Of a stretch of 64,000 bases of DNA, positions 1-12,800 are shown in pieces. Position numbers and translations under genes: made by a program. Source of the DNA: Scortum barcoo (taxonomy: Eukaryota; Chordata; Actinopteri; Centrarchiformes; Terapontidae); the NCBI GenBank assembly GCA_023238725.1, contig CM041534.1, forward strand, positions 21,071,303 through 21,135,302. Reading direction: 5' to 3'. Position 1 is the stretch's first letter, and every line of letters starts with the position of its first letter. The notes under the pieces were generated by a model. That model ran no database searches, was not told where the DNA came from, and saw only the letters and a program-made list of their open reading frames with translations.

Positions 1-327
1 AGACTGAGGTGACTCTTTCTTGGGGAATAAAACCGAAACAAAAACCTGGCAGGTGAAACAGCAAGTCCTGCATTGAAAGTCTGCTCTTTCAAGGATTTAA
101 AGTAGACGTGCTTTAAAGGGAAAGGCTGCCAACTCAAGGGCTTGTGACCTCGCTCTAACGTCTGTGCAAACATGAGGGTTTGTTTCAATTATTCAGCATG
201 AAAGGAAGACGGCATTTTACTTAAAAAATCATTATTAGGAAGAGATCAAGTAGGTGTCCTTGTCTCAACAGGTGCACGTTGGTTTATTAGCAATTTTGTC
301 TGGGAACTTTGGAAAATACTCAGTCGT

Positions 328-394
<67 letters not shown>

Positions 395-965
395 GTGGCC
401 ACACACACACAAGTAGTGTTCATTTTGTCCTCTGTGCTTTTTTTGAAGCACTTCCAGCAAAGAAAGAATGCACTTTATGTCGAGTATGGAGACAAAGTGA
501 CTACAGCAAATCATAACTCTGTTAGAAATACACATGAACTGTCGGTTTTTCACTGAGACACATTCTTTAGAAGTCATTTAGTACTTTGTCAAAGTGGCTT
601 CTTGAGCAATATGGATAGTTCGTGTTTAAAAAATATATATATTACACCTATATAGTAGGAGCAAAACACAAAATGAAGAAACAATGAAGTTGCTTTCTTT
701 TATTATTTATTTTTTTATTTTTTGGAGTACACCTTGGTGTCTTAGTAGTTCTGTTCCCTTTTTATCCATTTTACATCTCTGGTATTTCTTAAATTTCTTT
801 GAGTGATATTCAACAGATGAGCCTTTGCCCTCTGACTTCTTGGACAGGAGGCAAGGGCTGTTACCGGTCGGCCCGTTCAATAAATCCAACCAAGAAATGT
901 AAATGTATCTGGCCAGTTCACATTCATTAACACATGAATGTTGTTCAGTCACATGGCAGTCATGT
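1..965. other. Gene-free stretch, AT-rich
   Basis: Apart from the CA microsatellite I see no exon, RNA gene or recognisable transposon here. Confidence 0.6.
329..392 (+). repeat. (CA)n microsatellite
   Basis: An uninterrupted run of 32 CA dinucleotides, followed after six bases by a shorter CA run (399-411). Open frames through it (poly Thr-His or poly Cys-Val) are artefacts of the repeat. Confidence 0.98.
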
Positions 966-1423
966 GAAACAAATGTAAAGTGAATTGCTGTTAATGTGGT
1001 ATGTGAATGAGAGGGTATTAGTCATTCAGTGCCATCACAGCTCACCTGAATTTGACCCTGAGTCGTACAATGTTTTGACGTCTCTCCTGTACCTCTCTGC
1101 AGTTTACAGATTTAATGTTTATTTCATGTTTTTGCAGAATAAATAACCAATGCAAAGGATAAAGAAAAGTCTACTTTTCTACAAATTTTTATGAGTTTGC
1201 CTAACATGACTGATTGTGTTTTTCTTTGTATTTACTCATTTAATTTAGGCTCCTTTCTGTCTGAGTAAAAATCTGTATGTTGGTGGGAATAAATTTCACC
1301 TTAATAGCCATGATGGGAAGCAATTTGAATGCACTAAATAAAGGCATAAGTCAACTGGACAGTTTTACCTGTAGCTTTGTTTCATGAGGACAAAAGCACT
1401 GCAATTCACTTTACATTTGTTTC
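966..1423. repeat. Exact 23-bp inverted repeat with 412-bp spacer
   Basis: Bases 966-988 and the reverse complement of 1,401-1,423 are identical over 23 bp (core ACAAATGTAAAGTGAATTG). Homology does not clearly continue outside, and no target duplication is visible. The spacer has no open frame of note. A non-autonomous transposon is possible, but no known terminal sequence is recognised. Confidence 0.75.
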
Positions 1424-2149
1424 TTCTTTTTTTCACACAAGCATCTTATTTTAAGTACCTGCTGCCAAAGCCCTGCGGTCTTTACCTCAAATGCAATCAC
1501 ATGCAGTGCGGTGAGGAGAAAATGTAGCGATGTTTTTCCAGGAGTCTTTCAGGTTCTTCATGCTGTGGCACAAATTGTCAAACAGCCAATTTATACTATT
1601 TTTTTTTTCTTTTATCAAATGTTCATATGTAATTGCTTTAAATCTCCCACTTCTGTGATTGAGCAATTTTGAAAGTCACTGGACGTAAGTATATTACGGA
1701 GCTGAAGTTTTCCCATCAATCATGAAGGGAAAATCTTTCCATTTAAAAACCAGACAGTAGGAAATGGAGGTTTAAAAGTTTTTGAAAGTTACGTTTTATT
1801 CAACATGTCACATTTAAAATCCTTTTGTCGTTCATGTCTGAGCTTTCAAAATTTACACTCAATAAATAAGTGTGTAGAAAGGGCAAGCAAAATTTTCAAA
1901 TTTCACAACACAAGAAGTCTTGATGCTACAGCACAGTGACAGTACTGACATACTGATGTGAGAAATAGCATAGCTGGTTGGCAATAAGGTGAAACCTTTC
2001 AAAAATAAAACTTGCATTGTCCGTCATCGCCTCGAGCATGGTTGTTGCTGAGTTCAAGCCCTCGGTCAGCTGACATGGCGTCCTGCTGCTGAGGAGAGTC
2101 AAGAAGGTTGAAATGTTTTGTTGAATTTTTTTTTTTTAAATGGTGGTCT
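1424..2149. other. Gene-free stretch
   Basis: AT-rich sequence with short T-runs. No coding, RNA or repeat signal recognised. Confidence 0.55.
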
Positions 2150-2545
2150 TATTGGTCACGGTAATCCCGCTTCCAGCCCCTGATGTAGGCGGTTCTTGAA
2201 GGGCCCTAGAGTTGCCTTGGTGGAAAAAGTGTAAGTGTGGTTCTAACTTTGTGGCAACGGTTAGGAGGAGACCTTATTCTGAAGTCCCATTATAAAGAAA
2301 TGTTTTTCCCATTTTGTTGTGGAAGTACTTGACCGGCCTGAACAACCCATCCAACATTTAGAGTGAGCTGATAATGACGTCTGTGGCTGAATGAGAGCAA
2401 ACATCTGCAGTCAGATCACACAAACCTGTGAAAAGCTGTCTGAAGAGGACGGAAGATGGTGTTGCAGCAGATTAATGGCCACGGTGCATCATTTAACGAT
2501 CACATATTTCCATAAGGTTTAGGTGTCCACATACTTTTGGCCATG
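2150..2545. mobile_element. Tc1/mariner-type DNA transposon relic
   Basis: The right end carries GTGTCCACATACTTTTGGCCAT (2,523-2,544), a terminal sequence I recognise from Tc1/mariner-like fish elements. Just inside it, 2,330-2,520 contains CCTGAACAACCCATCCAACA, AGAGCAAACATCTGCAGTCAG and GTGTTGCAGCAGATTAATGG; one frame reads PEQPIQHLE and, after a stop, EKLSEEDGRWCCSRLMATVHH, like the C-terminal end of a decayed transposase. The left part (2,160-2,290) is less clear and I could not find a matching left terminal repeat. Strand of the old gene appears to be +, but with stops throughout. Confidence 0.5.
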
Positions 2546-3405
2546 GTGACAACAAGCTGTAAATGTGTTTCATGTTACCACTCTGGTATTTATCAATTTT
2601 TGTTTTACTTGGTGTAATTTTATGTCCTCGTAAAATGGAGTTATTTGCCAACAGTGAGTTATTTAAGGTTCGGAAAGTACAACTATTACTGCTGCCTTAT
2701 GGTTGTATTTTAGGTGTGTTGATGTGCCAGCACCCCCTCTTCTGTTACTCTGAATACACTCACACACAGTATGGACACACACTTTGCAGTGCAGCCACCA
2801 TGTAGACAGATGGTATCGACAAACTCTGTTTCACCTGAAGAGCCCAGAGCTTTGAATCTGGCTGCGAGCAATAAGCCGCACGAGGGGGAGTGTGTTTGTC
2901 TGTCTGTGGGTGTGCACGCAAGATACATGTGTGCATCATGGAGAGGAGAGGAGCTGAAAGCCAACGGGAATAGTGGCTGCAGAGAGTTAGAAATTTAGTG
3001 AATTAATGCAATTAATCTGAAAATCAGTGGTTTATTAAATCCAAATAAAAGTGCCAGTAAAAGTTGTTTAGCTGAAAAACTAACTTTCTGAGAACATGAA
3101 TAAATTGGTGATGTGCAGGTTTTTGTTCAAACAACATGATCAAACGGGGACTGCAGAGGACCAACGCTTTTCTTTTATCCCCGCATTGTTAAGGCAAGTG
3201 TGTAAGTGTGTGTCTGTGTGAACATGATAAAATGATGATTGAGACATAAAAAGAACCATTGTGTAAGTAAGCAAGATTTTTAATTAAAACCCTAAATCTG
3301 CTCCATTTGTACCAACCAGTGAAATGTATTTTTTATAGGTTCTTTGTAGGCTGATAGCCCTTAGCAACAGTACCAAATTTTCTTTTTTTTTTTTTTTTAT
3401 TGTGT

Positions 3406-3623
3406 GTGCCTAGAGGCTTTTTTCCTCTACATCTGTACCTCCAAAGGCTTGAGGATTTGTTTTTATTCTTTCCCGGGAGGCTTGCTGAACCTGTATTCTC
3501 ATTCATTTCACCGTCCATACCTCCAAGGCTGCTACCATCTGTATTCTGAGATGCGTCCGTACCTCAGAGGCTGACAAGCTGCTCTTTTTTTTTTTTTTTT
3601 ACTCCTTTACACCTCAAAGGCTT
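3406..3623 (+). repeat. Degenerate minisatellite, five units
   Basis: A core like GTACCTCCAAAGGCTT recurs at 3,406 (GTGCCTAGAGGCTTT), 3,434 (TGTACCTCCAAAGGCTT), 3,516 (CATACCTCCAAGGCT), 3,558 (CGTACCTCAGAGGCT) and 3,607 (TTACACCTCAAAGGCTT). Two units are also preceded by CTGTATTCT and GTCC. Spacing varies from 28 to 82 bp, so it is an old tandem array with indels and T-runs. Confidence 0.6.
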
Positions 3624-6509
3624 CAGATGGATGGATTTCCCATTGCTCGGGTGTAAATCTTTCATGTGTGAAATTGTCTGTGCTTAAAGAAGCCATTGGC
3701 TGTGCTGAAGAAGCTGTCTGCGTCGCGGTTGTTTGCTGGTGACAGCCTGTGATGTCACAGTGCTGGAGATCGGTCGCATCAGATGTTTTCATTCAGCAAA
3801 CAAATAACCTAAGGTTTTTAACTGTATTCCCATATCCCTGTGCCTGTATATTGATATGTAAAAAGTCCACAAGATGAGTTTTTTCTTCCTAACTGGGGCA
3901 CAGTACAAATTAAAGAATACTGTATATTAATCAAAATGAAGTTTTTAGTGCATTGGATTATCTCTGATTCTCATAAATTTAAGAAAAGAGGTGTGAGATG
4001 TTCTTGAACTCGCACTAAATTCATTAAAACGTACAATTGCTATGGTTCATGTTTGGTGATTAAGGAGAAATCCCCGTCATAATTAAACATTTAGTTTCTT
4101 TCAACAATGACTGGAGTCATTCCTGTCCTCTTACCAGCTGCAGTCACATTTCCCAGACATTTTGTCGTACCATCTGTCCACCCCAACTTCCTTCATCTAC
4201 AGACTCTTAACTCTACATCACACTACTTCCTCCTTTGCTCCCAGTCGGTGAGAGTCCTGATCACTACGGTCACTAGTGGGCTTCACCACTTTCTGTGGTT
4301 TTGGGACACCTGCTGAAACAAATGGTGCTGTTCTTCTTCTGAGAATATTTTCTGTGGCAGAAAATTGTGCTTTTTATTTTCTCTTTAAGGACTTGCAGCT
4401 GTAGTCTGACTTTAACAACAAAAGCTCTTATGTTTTCTAATTTTGAAAATGCTATCCCATTTTTAGGATCCCCTTAAAGCTTTGTCGGTTTATGTGGTAT
4501 CAGGGCTGTGTGATAAGAATACAAGTTATTTATCTTTGACTTTTTTTTTTTTATTGTGCTGCAAGTCTACAGGTGAATAGTCTCCAATATAACCCATTCT
4601 TTTCCTACGAGGGTGCACATATGCAATCTATTGAAATCCACAACAGATTTACAATAAACTTTATCATCAGTTTTTATTAGGTGTTGGTTCAGTGCTGACC
4701 GGCGTTTGCTTTTTTTAATTTTTTATTTTTTTTTTATTTGTCCAACCCCCTTTTAATCTCTGAAGATGATTTAATGAATCATTAGGATGATTGATGCCCA
4801 AGAACAGTGTCACTGTTTCAGAAGGAGACGAGGAGCAAGAGTGACTCATGCTCCCCTTTAATCAACGCAAAGATGTAGACATACACTGTCAGTTGTGAAG
4901 ACCCTATGCTCACAGAAGAAGACAAACACACAGTTATATAATCTTTTCCCATTATGAGTGTATATAAATACTTAAGTCTTCATATATTTGAGAATATAAT
5001 AGTTAGATCCACCTTCATATTGATGTTTGATATTACGTGTGTTCCTCCATGTACAAAGGCCCATACACATGCAGTAACTGATGCTTCGGAGCAGCATCCA
5101 CCATGTCGATACTGTTGTTGGTGAGTATTTGACCCACCAGCTGCAACCACAGCTGGCTGACTGACATTTTGCTTAATAATTTATAAGTGGTCCGTAAGCA
5201 GATGTGTGCCAGCTGCTGCCTCAGGGCTGCTCCTCGGTCTCTTCTGGTGTGTTGCCACTGCAGGCAGGGCTTTATTTGGATATTGTGATATTTATATTCC
5301 AAACCATTGGCTGATGCTGTGAGGTTTGAGTGTGTCATCCCGAATTGAACTGACAGTCTTTCTTTCATTGTCTCCGAGACGTAGACTTTTATGCTAAGGG
5401 ACAGCATTGTTACTATAGCTGAAAAGGTCTTCATAATGTTCAAAATAGGCTCTTTGTTGCTGTCTTCTGTGTTTTTGTTTAATTCAAGAAAGTGCACACT
5501 CAATTGGATACACAAACACTGTGCACACGGTACAAATTCATTAAATTTAGTAGTTTTAATGGAGCTTGTTTTGTTCCAGATGTCACCCTAAAGATGTTTA
5601 AAGTGAACTAATAACAGAACATTGATGAATTGCTTGTTTCCATAGCTGAAATATTGCAGCTGTGAGCTCTGACAGTTTAATTACTGTAATCTAAAGACGA
5701 ACTGTAGCTTAATCTCTGTCATGGTGTGCGATCTGCATTCACTGCCAGAGGGAAAATGGCATCGCCGCAAATCACACGAGGCCTTCTGGCAGCTGTCCTT
5801 GACGGGGCTTTTTGATTTGGTTCAAGTGTACCAGAGGCACTCATTCAAAAACTCACTAATGGAGAAAAGTGAGAGGCGCCTTGGTGTTCATCATCGTGAT
5901 TTACAGCAACGTGTCTGTCTGCAAAGTCACACGGAGCGCGATCTGTATTTCCTCGGAAAGAAAGAGTTGCCTCAGCATTGCTGTGAGGCAGTAAATGCAT
6001 CTTAATTTGTCTTAGTTACACTGGTGCAGAGACAGGTTTGCAGTATAAAGTATAGTCAGGGTTTTTTGATTTGATAGAACAGCACAAAAGATTTCATTTC
6101 TATCCCCAAAGGGAGAAGCCGGGCTGAACAAAGTAGAAGCCGTTGCACACTTTATACTGTGGCAGCAACAAAATCAGCAGAGCCCTTGAACTGCAGGAGC
6201 TGGAGCCAAACAACCTGCCAATAAAATGATCACATAAAAAAGAAAAGAGAATGTAAAAGAAACACAAAAAGAAAAATAACACCACTTGATGAAAAAGACA
6301 GGAGGGTTGCGTTTGTTGTAGCCTGTCACCTCTGCGTTCTCACTGCAATAAAGTACAAGGTCTGAAACTGCAGTATTCCCCAGCACAGACTATAGATTTT
6401 CAAATCACCCCAATTGTCAGAGTAATTACACGAGTCTCTTCAAACCAACTGGGTAGCCGAATTAACGTTTATCAGCGGGTCAGACAGATAACTGCAGGGT
6501 GGCTCCATA
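3624..6509. other. Gene-free stretch with one 160-codon open frame of unknown meaning
   Basis: No exon or known repeat is recognised. A minus-strand frame at 5,033-5,515 is open for 160 codons. It has no signal peptide, membrane span or motif I know, and its codon use looks like the AT-rich background, so I treat it as probably fortuitous rather than as a gene. Confidence 0.5.
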
Positions 6510-6905
6510 CGGATGGAAACGTCACTCGGTCAATCCATCACTTTTGTCCAGGCAGAACTATCTCAACTAACACTGGACAGATTGATGAAATGTTACGCAG
6601 ACTTACTTGGTTAATCCCCCTGATTTTATTTTTTATTTTTCACCATTCTTGATTCACCAGTAGGTCAGCTTTTTTGCTTTCATATAATAAAACTTCTCAA
6701 CACGTACTTGATTGACTAACATAAGCTTTGACAGAATAAATCAACTGAGAGGGGCATGAATGCCTATCTGCAAAAAAATAATGACACAGCCTTAACTTGT
6801 TTTGTGTCAACCAACTGAGAGTAATAGTATATAGCTTGTATGCTAACATGCCTAACAGAAATGGGAAATGATATGCTTGCTCAACATCAGCATGTTGCCA
6901 CTGTT
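6510..6905 (-). repeat. Dispersed percomorph-type repeat 'P', copy 1
   Basis: Read on the minus strand this contains AAAAGTGATGGATTGACC-like and ATCTGTCCAGTGTTAGTTGAGA segments, ordered as in the copies at 29,385 and 51,030 (a '...catcaatccatcc...agt..tgagatatttcagtctgga..aaagtgg' block). At 6,838-6,900 it reads ATGCTAACATGCCTAACAG and CATCAGCATGTTG, the 'gctaacatgctaaca' part of the family. It is strongly diverged. Family membership is partly from memory of fish sequences. Confidence 0.45.
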
Positions 6906-8739
6906 GTTGGCATTTAAAATGCCATGATTTTTACAGTAAGTCAACACTGAGTCTGTTTTGTTTTTTGTTCCTTACAGCAAGCTTTACAAAGCAGCTGTCA
7001 GACTTGTACATGTGCATATATGGGCCATTAAATCAGTGGTATCTTTATCTTCTTTTTTTAGATTGAGAATTTTTAACATGACTATAAAAGCCTGCCTAAA
7101 ACGGCTGAGGTCTGATTTAAAAAAAAAAAAAAAATAAATAAATATTTTTGAACCACTTGTGTGTGCAGGGACCCTGAAAATGTCTAAGTCATTCAAAGTA
7201 TACTTTCTGTCAGCTTTCTTTGGGAAGAATGGGTCTCCATCTTGGGCTGCTGTGTCCTGTTCTGTGCATACGTCCATGGGGTCAAACCTATATGTTCTCG
7301 TCTAACAACTTGGTACAAACTTGTGTGTTACTACTTCTATGCATGCCACGTTCTTATGTCATTTCCTAGAAAACAGATGCTGCACAGAAATTCCTTTGTT
7401 TTGTACAAATTCCTGTTGGTGGTTTAAATGTTCTGTACATTCATTTCCAATGTACAATTTGTGTTTCTGCAGTAGTAGTAAGTAGTAATAATAACGTTTG
7501 CAGGTCTATTAATAAAATTTGAAAAAAAGGTACCCTTTCTCCATAATTAGCCTGTGGCCTGAATAAAGCATTATGAACAATGATAGTAATTATGCAGGTT
7601 GTATGAGCAAATGGAGTGAAAGTGCTGTGGTTTGGACAAGCAAATGGATTCCCAGTGTAATGGAGAGTCCATGGTGAAGCAGTGCAGCGTTTATGTAAAG
7701 TACAATGTGCTGGTTTTTACTGCATGCTCTCAAAGATGCATGATCTCCTCAGTTTTCTCCTCAGTCTTTTGAGAAACAGGTGTTTGCTCCCTTTTAGGAC
7801 AACTTTTAAATGCTTTTTAAGTGGTTAATTTCATTATTCGATATTTAAATGTATTTTCAGTGCTGGAATACATCCCATAAATAAAATGCAACATTAATAC
7901 AACTTTGCCAACTGTCTTAACTTCAGCAGTGCAGTTCTACCAGAGTTAGTCTAACTTTTTCATTACTTTTACTGAGGAATAGATGTTTCAGGCCAGCATC
8001 TTCTGTATAAAAGCATTGTTGTAATGAAATGTTTTCTGGTAAAAATGAAAAATCAAATCAGTGGTGCTGCCACTGTCTGGAGGGTTTATGTATTTTAAAA
8101 GCTTTTCTTGAGTTTAACAAATACCCTTTGTGTCCTGATATTAGTGAAACTAATGAGGGATGATGTATCTTATTGATTGGCCTCCAGTCTGCATCGTTTG
8201 TGGGATATGAGATCTTCTCATGATTGCTTCTTTTAAATGATTAAAAGAAAATGTGGCTGCTGATAATCACAAAGATACATTTCTGTCTGTTTGCTCAGTG
8301 AAAGCAGTGATTGTGTTTGTTATTTTTTGTCATGTGAAATGCCACCAGCCTGCCTCTGTGCTGCTGCTGATTGACAACACATTTAATTTTCAAATCACCC
8401 AGCTGTTGGCATGCATGATGATATCAGCCAGAAGAAGGTGCAACGAAATGGTGAAATGGAACAACAGACATGAGTCTAAAAAAATTGAAATAAAATAAAA
8501 TTGTTTCAAGAAAAAAAATTCTAAACAGGCTGGGAGGAACTTATTAGCAAGTGAGAGTGAAGTAGTTTAATGGAGACATTAGGCAAATTTATGGGGTGAG
8601 AGATGTGGTCTGACTGGTTATGGCACACACAGGCCTTTGAGTCTGCAGCTGAATTAAATGCCTATAGAGAGTATGTAATCCCTGAGCACTAATACTGCTT
8701 ATACTCTCCTCCTCCGGGGAGACGCTTCCTGGTGGTGTG
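6906..8739. other. Gene-free stretch
   Basis: AT-rich, with an A-run at 7,119-7,132. No exon or repeat recognised. Confidence 0.55.
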
Positions 8740-9100
8740 ACTAATATCCACGCACTCCTCCTGGCTTCTGATTCCTTCAGTCCAGGGAGCAGGGGGAGGT
8801 GTGACAGGCCCGCTCCGCTCATAACCTATCAGCTGAATAATTACAGCTAACCTGCTTCTCCACAGGGCTTTGGTGCTATAAACGGCCCCGCTGTCACCCA
8901 CTAATGGAAAACTGCGGCCGTGGCAGTGTCGCAGCAGCAGGCTCGGGTCACAGGGGATCCGGGTGGACGTATTCAGGTTAGATCCTTTGGTTCATGCGCA
9001 GGCTTCCTAGTAGAAAAGGTTCAATCTGCACGGTGAGGCGAGTAAAAGTGGAGCCGAGGCGCAGGTGATTTTAACGGTGCTGTAGCTCCAGATCAGGTGA
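8740..9100 (+). promoter_or_regulatory. CpG-richer patch with TATA motif, possible promoter
   Basis: Local G+C and CpG rise well above the surroundings. GGTGCTATAAACGGCCCCG (8,868-8,886) contains TATAAA. About 30 bp downstream a GC-rich stretch begins, and ATTCAGGTTAGA (8,970) could serve as a splice donor. No open reading frame with a recognisable product follows, so if it is a promoter it would be for a non-coding or distant-exon transcript. This is inference. Confidence 0.25.
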
Positions 9101-9705
9101 CCTATCAGCTAGAAAGTGGGCAGTGTGTTTCAGCTGTTAAAGTCTTTCCTCGCGCTCTCTGCTAACATCATGGAAAACCCAACGTCAACCTGTGGGTGAT
9201 GCTTCTTCCTGCTCTCACTTCTCTTGTAGTGTGCACGGCTCAAGATGTGCACTAGTTTTAAAAGACTCATTGCTGACCGAGTGCAAGCACAGTGTCTGTT
9301 CCTGCAAACCCTTCCTGCTCGCCCCACAAAAGAACTGTCTGTGAGCCGGATCATTAAGCTCCCGTTGCTCCAGTGAAGCTGCTCAGCAGCCATGTCAGAG
9401 GCCTGCTGTCATAGTGGACAGATTGACATGTGAAATATTGAAATATGCACCACCTGTATCGCCTTATTTAACGTGACGTACACGGGGCCAATCATACCTG
9501 CTGACTGCTGCTGTGCACTGAAGAATCAGTCATGGAGGGGGGGGATCCTCGAAGCCAGCTGAGGTCGTCTGTTTGGAGACAAAGTGTAACTGCACCTTGG
9601 CAAACATGCAAGCGCATTTACTGTGACCAGTGAGTAAAGCGAGGATATAGTGCCTGGAAGTGTCCTCATGATTGTCTGGTAGGTTAATTTTCCCCTTTGC
9701 ATCAC

Positions 9706-9824
9706 GTTGTTGTTGTTGTTGTTGTTGTTGTTGTTGCCGCCGCCGTCGTTGCCGTCATGCGTGTCGTTGCCGCTGCCGTTGTCAGTTGTCACTGTTGCCG
9801 CCGTCGTCGCCGTCATTGCCGCCA
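9706..9824 (+). repeat. (GTT)10 followed by cryptic GCC/GTC/GTT repeat
   Basis: Ten perfect GTT units (9,706-9,735) run into 90 bp of interrupted GCC, GTC and GTT triplets with many CpGs. On the minus strand the triplets read as Asn, Gly, Asp, Thr and Ala codons in an open frame starting with a Met at the outer edge. The composition follows from the triplet repeat, not from a gene. Confidence 0.9.
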
Positions 9825-12800
9825 TTTAATTAGGTTGAAGGCTTTGTATTATCGAGCATAATTTGTAGAAAGGTATAATGCAGGCTGTCAGACTGATACA
9901 AGTGTCTGTGTGAGTGCAGCTGGACATGATGACAATGGTACAGGAGGGAGATGAGACAGGTGACACCTGGTCAAAATGTGGGCTTCTGATCACTTGCACA
10001 AACAACATTAATTTGAAAGCAATGTTTGCCATGAAATTCAAAGATGATGATGATTAAAATCCTAATTTACATCACCGCACTCATCACTGACCTTCATATT
10101 GTGTGGGTGGGGAATTAATCTAGTCTCAAATGTCAACAAGTTGGTGGAGCTCCTGAGGAACTGGGCCTCACCTCGGAAGAAGCTTTGGAAAAAAGGCTCC
10201 CCCTCACCCCCCATTAGTTTACTTGTTTAGTTTCACTGTTTTTTAAACCTATGGGGTCTGTTTGATCTCAGATACTAAACATTATAAGGCTGTCTTAGCT
10301 CAATTGAATGTGTTATGTAAAAGTCTGTCCAAAGGCGTTGATTACTTTCTGACTCTGGGAGACAGACAGAGACAGAGGGAGGGTAAAACTCTTAAACCAC
10401 GCTGTCTCTGACCTATCTCTCACACACAATTAGGATATGAACTACTTTTGATTACTATTGTACTTTTTTTCACTTCCATTCATTGAGTCTCTCCCAAAAC
10501 AGCCCACTGGAGAGACCCTTCTCCAACTTTAAAAAAACACTCTGGACTAACCTGATTTACAATACTCAACAACAACAACCTACAAAAGACACTACGAAAC
10601 ACAAATTACACAATAAATCTGTAGATTAAGAACACAGCTCATCTGTTTCTGTCCCAGATCCTACCAAAGGCTCAACCTAAGCCGTGGTGGTGGTCCAGCT
10701 CATAAGCTTCTCGCTCGCTGCTTCTTTCACCAGCTGACCTGTGTCCTGCATGCATTATTTTGAATTTGAATTAGAAATAAGAGGGCAAATCAGCTGTTGC
10801 TTTTCCATTATGAAGGGTGACCACTCTGTGAGCAAGGTCCTCACTTGCACAGTGTTTATTAAATAGCGATGATGTGAAGGCGATGAAGAACTACAACAGG
10901 AGCAAGATGAAGACGTAAGCTCACTGTTGTAAAATCACATTCCTAAAAAAATAAATTCCTCCCACAAAAATCACTCATTCAAAAGGAGATAGGTTGGCAT
11001 GTTGTGTTTGGGTATGTTGCTTCTGAGATGGCAACAGTAAAATCAAGTAATATGCATGGACAAACATGTCACTTGTATTAGAGTAACATTCGCATGTGAG
11101 GACGTGTGCAAACAGCCTGCCATTTTAATATGCTTGCCCCGTTTTCATTTAATGTCCCAAAACCATCCAACTTGTCAAAGAAATTTTCTCCACTTGAAAT
11201 TAGCTTCTCCTAATGAAATTTTAATTTGTTATTACGAGCACAGTTGGTGCCTGAAGCGCTGCCTGTAAGCCTGAATTTTAAAAGCCTTGAATGCACTCAA
11301 CTTGCAAACAAATGGATTCCAGGCTGGAAGAAATTGGTTGTATCCATTAAAGTGACGTTGCCCGGGCTGAAAATGGAATCTGACCATTTGTCTCCAGCCA
11401 ATGACATCAGTTCAGTCGAGCAAGGAGGACCTAATGGCTGATGGTGCATTCAGTATTGGGACAGAGTAATTCCACTTGACAATAATCATGGGATCCTATC
11501 AAGTCAATGACTGCATTTACCACAATGCCATTGCAAAGATTCGGCAATTTTCTGTCTAGCAGATATTCCTGTAATGGGCCTGAAATAGATTTTTCCAGAC
11601 ACGAGGTGAGAATTGGCGACAGTTGAAACTTACTCAGGAAGAGAAGTTTATTTTGTGAGGAGAAACTTGTTGAAGTCAGGCAGAAGATGTTGTTTTTGCC
11701 AAAGTATTTGTATCTACTATGGAAATAAGTTCTCCAAAGCATATATGTTGATGTGATTTGCACATTTCTGTTCTATTTCTGCTTTTCAAAAAATGATCAC
11801 AATTTCAGTTTTGACTGCAAAACTTGTTAAAATCACAAATTAAAAATATTTTATATTAACAATGTCAATGTATCAGTGGGTATTATGAAATGAGTCACTT
11901 ATAGTGACAAACACACAGATTTAACATCAGCAGCCTTTTGGAGTTTTGTGGGTTCTTTTTATCAAATGTTTTCATTTACATGAATTAGTCTCTTCAGTCT
12001 TTCTGCAGCAAGCAAGCTCTGATGAACCTCCTGTATGCTACCTGCCCAGTGTAAATACTGAATGAGTAACTATCTGGAAAGGAAGGTGGAACATTTAGCA
12101 GCTAAAGAGCAAGACCAAACCAAAGCCTAAATGAGGGGGAATATTGGACTTTCAGCTCTAAATGACTGCAAATGTTGCTCTGTCTACTGGAAATGTAAGC
12201 ACTGCCTAATAAAGATGTAAACACTATCCTTGCTAATATGTCAGAACTGGTCGGCTTGTTTTGGAGCTCGTCTGCCCCCTACTGGCCATAAAATCAATCA
12301 GCACAGCTTTAACCGAAGCTTGTCATCATGAATCAAGCATGACATCCACCTCGCCGTGCATCAGAACGATGTCACTATTCCCTATTGATGGAGACACACG
12401 TCTGTCATTGTTTGGTTCCTTCAGCCTCTTCCTGATGCATGCTCATGCTTTATGCCTCTTTGAGATCTGTGCCAGACAGGCAGAGTCCTTGAATAATGGG
12501 AGGGTGATGAACAGAATGTTTTCCCTCTCCAGAATAGGACGCGTTTAGATATTCTTTTGAAGTTACAAATTGCATCTTTGACACTTGGGCCCATCCAAAT
12601 GATAAGCATTTGCTCCTGCAGAATTCACTTTGATACCTCACTGGCAGGCAGGCGCGCTGCTACTGCACGACAGCTGGTCTCCAGCCAAGGTTGAGAATTG
12701 GACTGATACCATTTTGTTTAAGCGGTAAAATATTGTAAGTGAATCAGGCTCAGACTGAATTGATGGCCACATGATGCCACTGAATTTATATTACCCTGAA

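Noticed and set aside
254..577. Open frames across the CA repeat on both strands
   Set aside because: They are long runs of Thr-His or Cys-Val created by the dinucleotide repeat; nothing outside the repeat looks coding.
7100..7140. A-run as a possible retroposon tail
   Set aside because: No upstream retroposon sequence or target duplication can be seen.
9526..9825. Minus-strand frame with ten Asn residues and Gly/Asp/Thr repeats
   Set aside because: The composition follows from the GTT/GCC/GTC triplet array; the rest of the frame has no coding signal.
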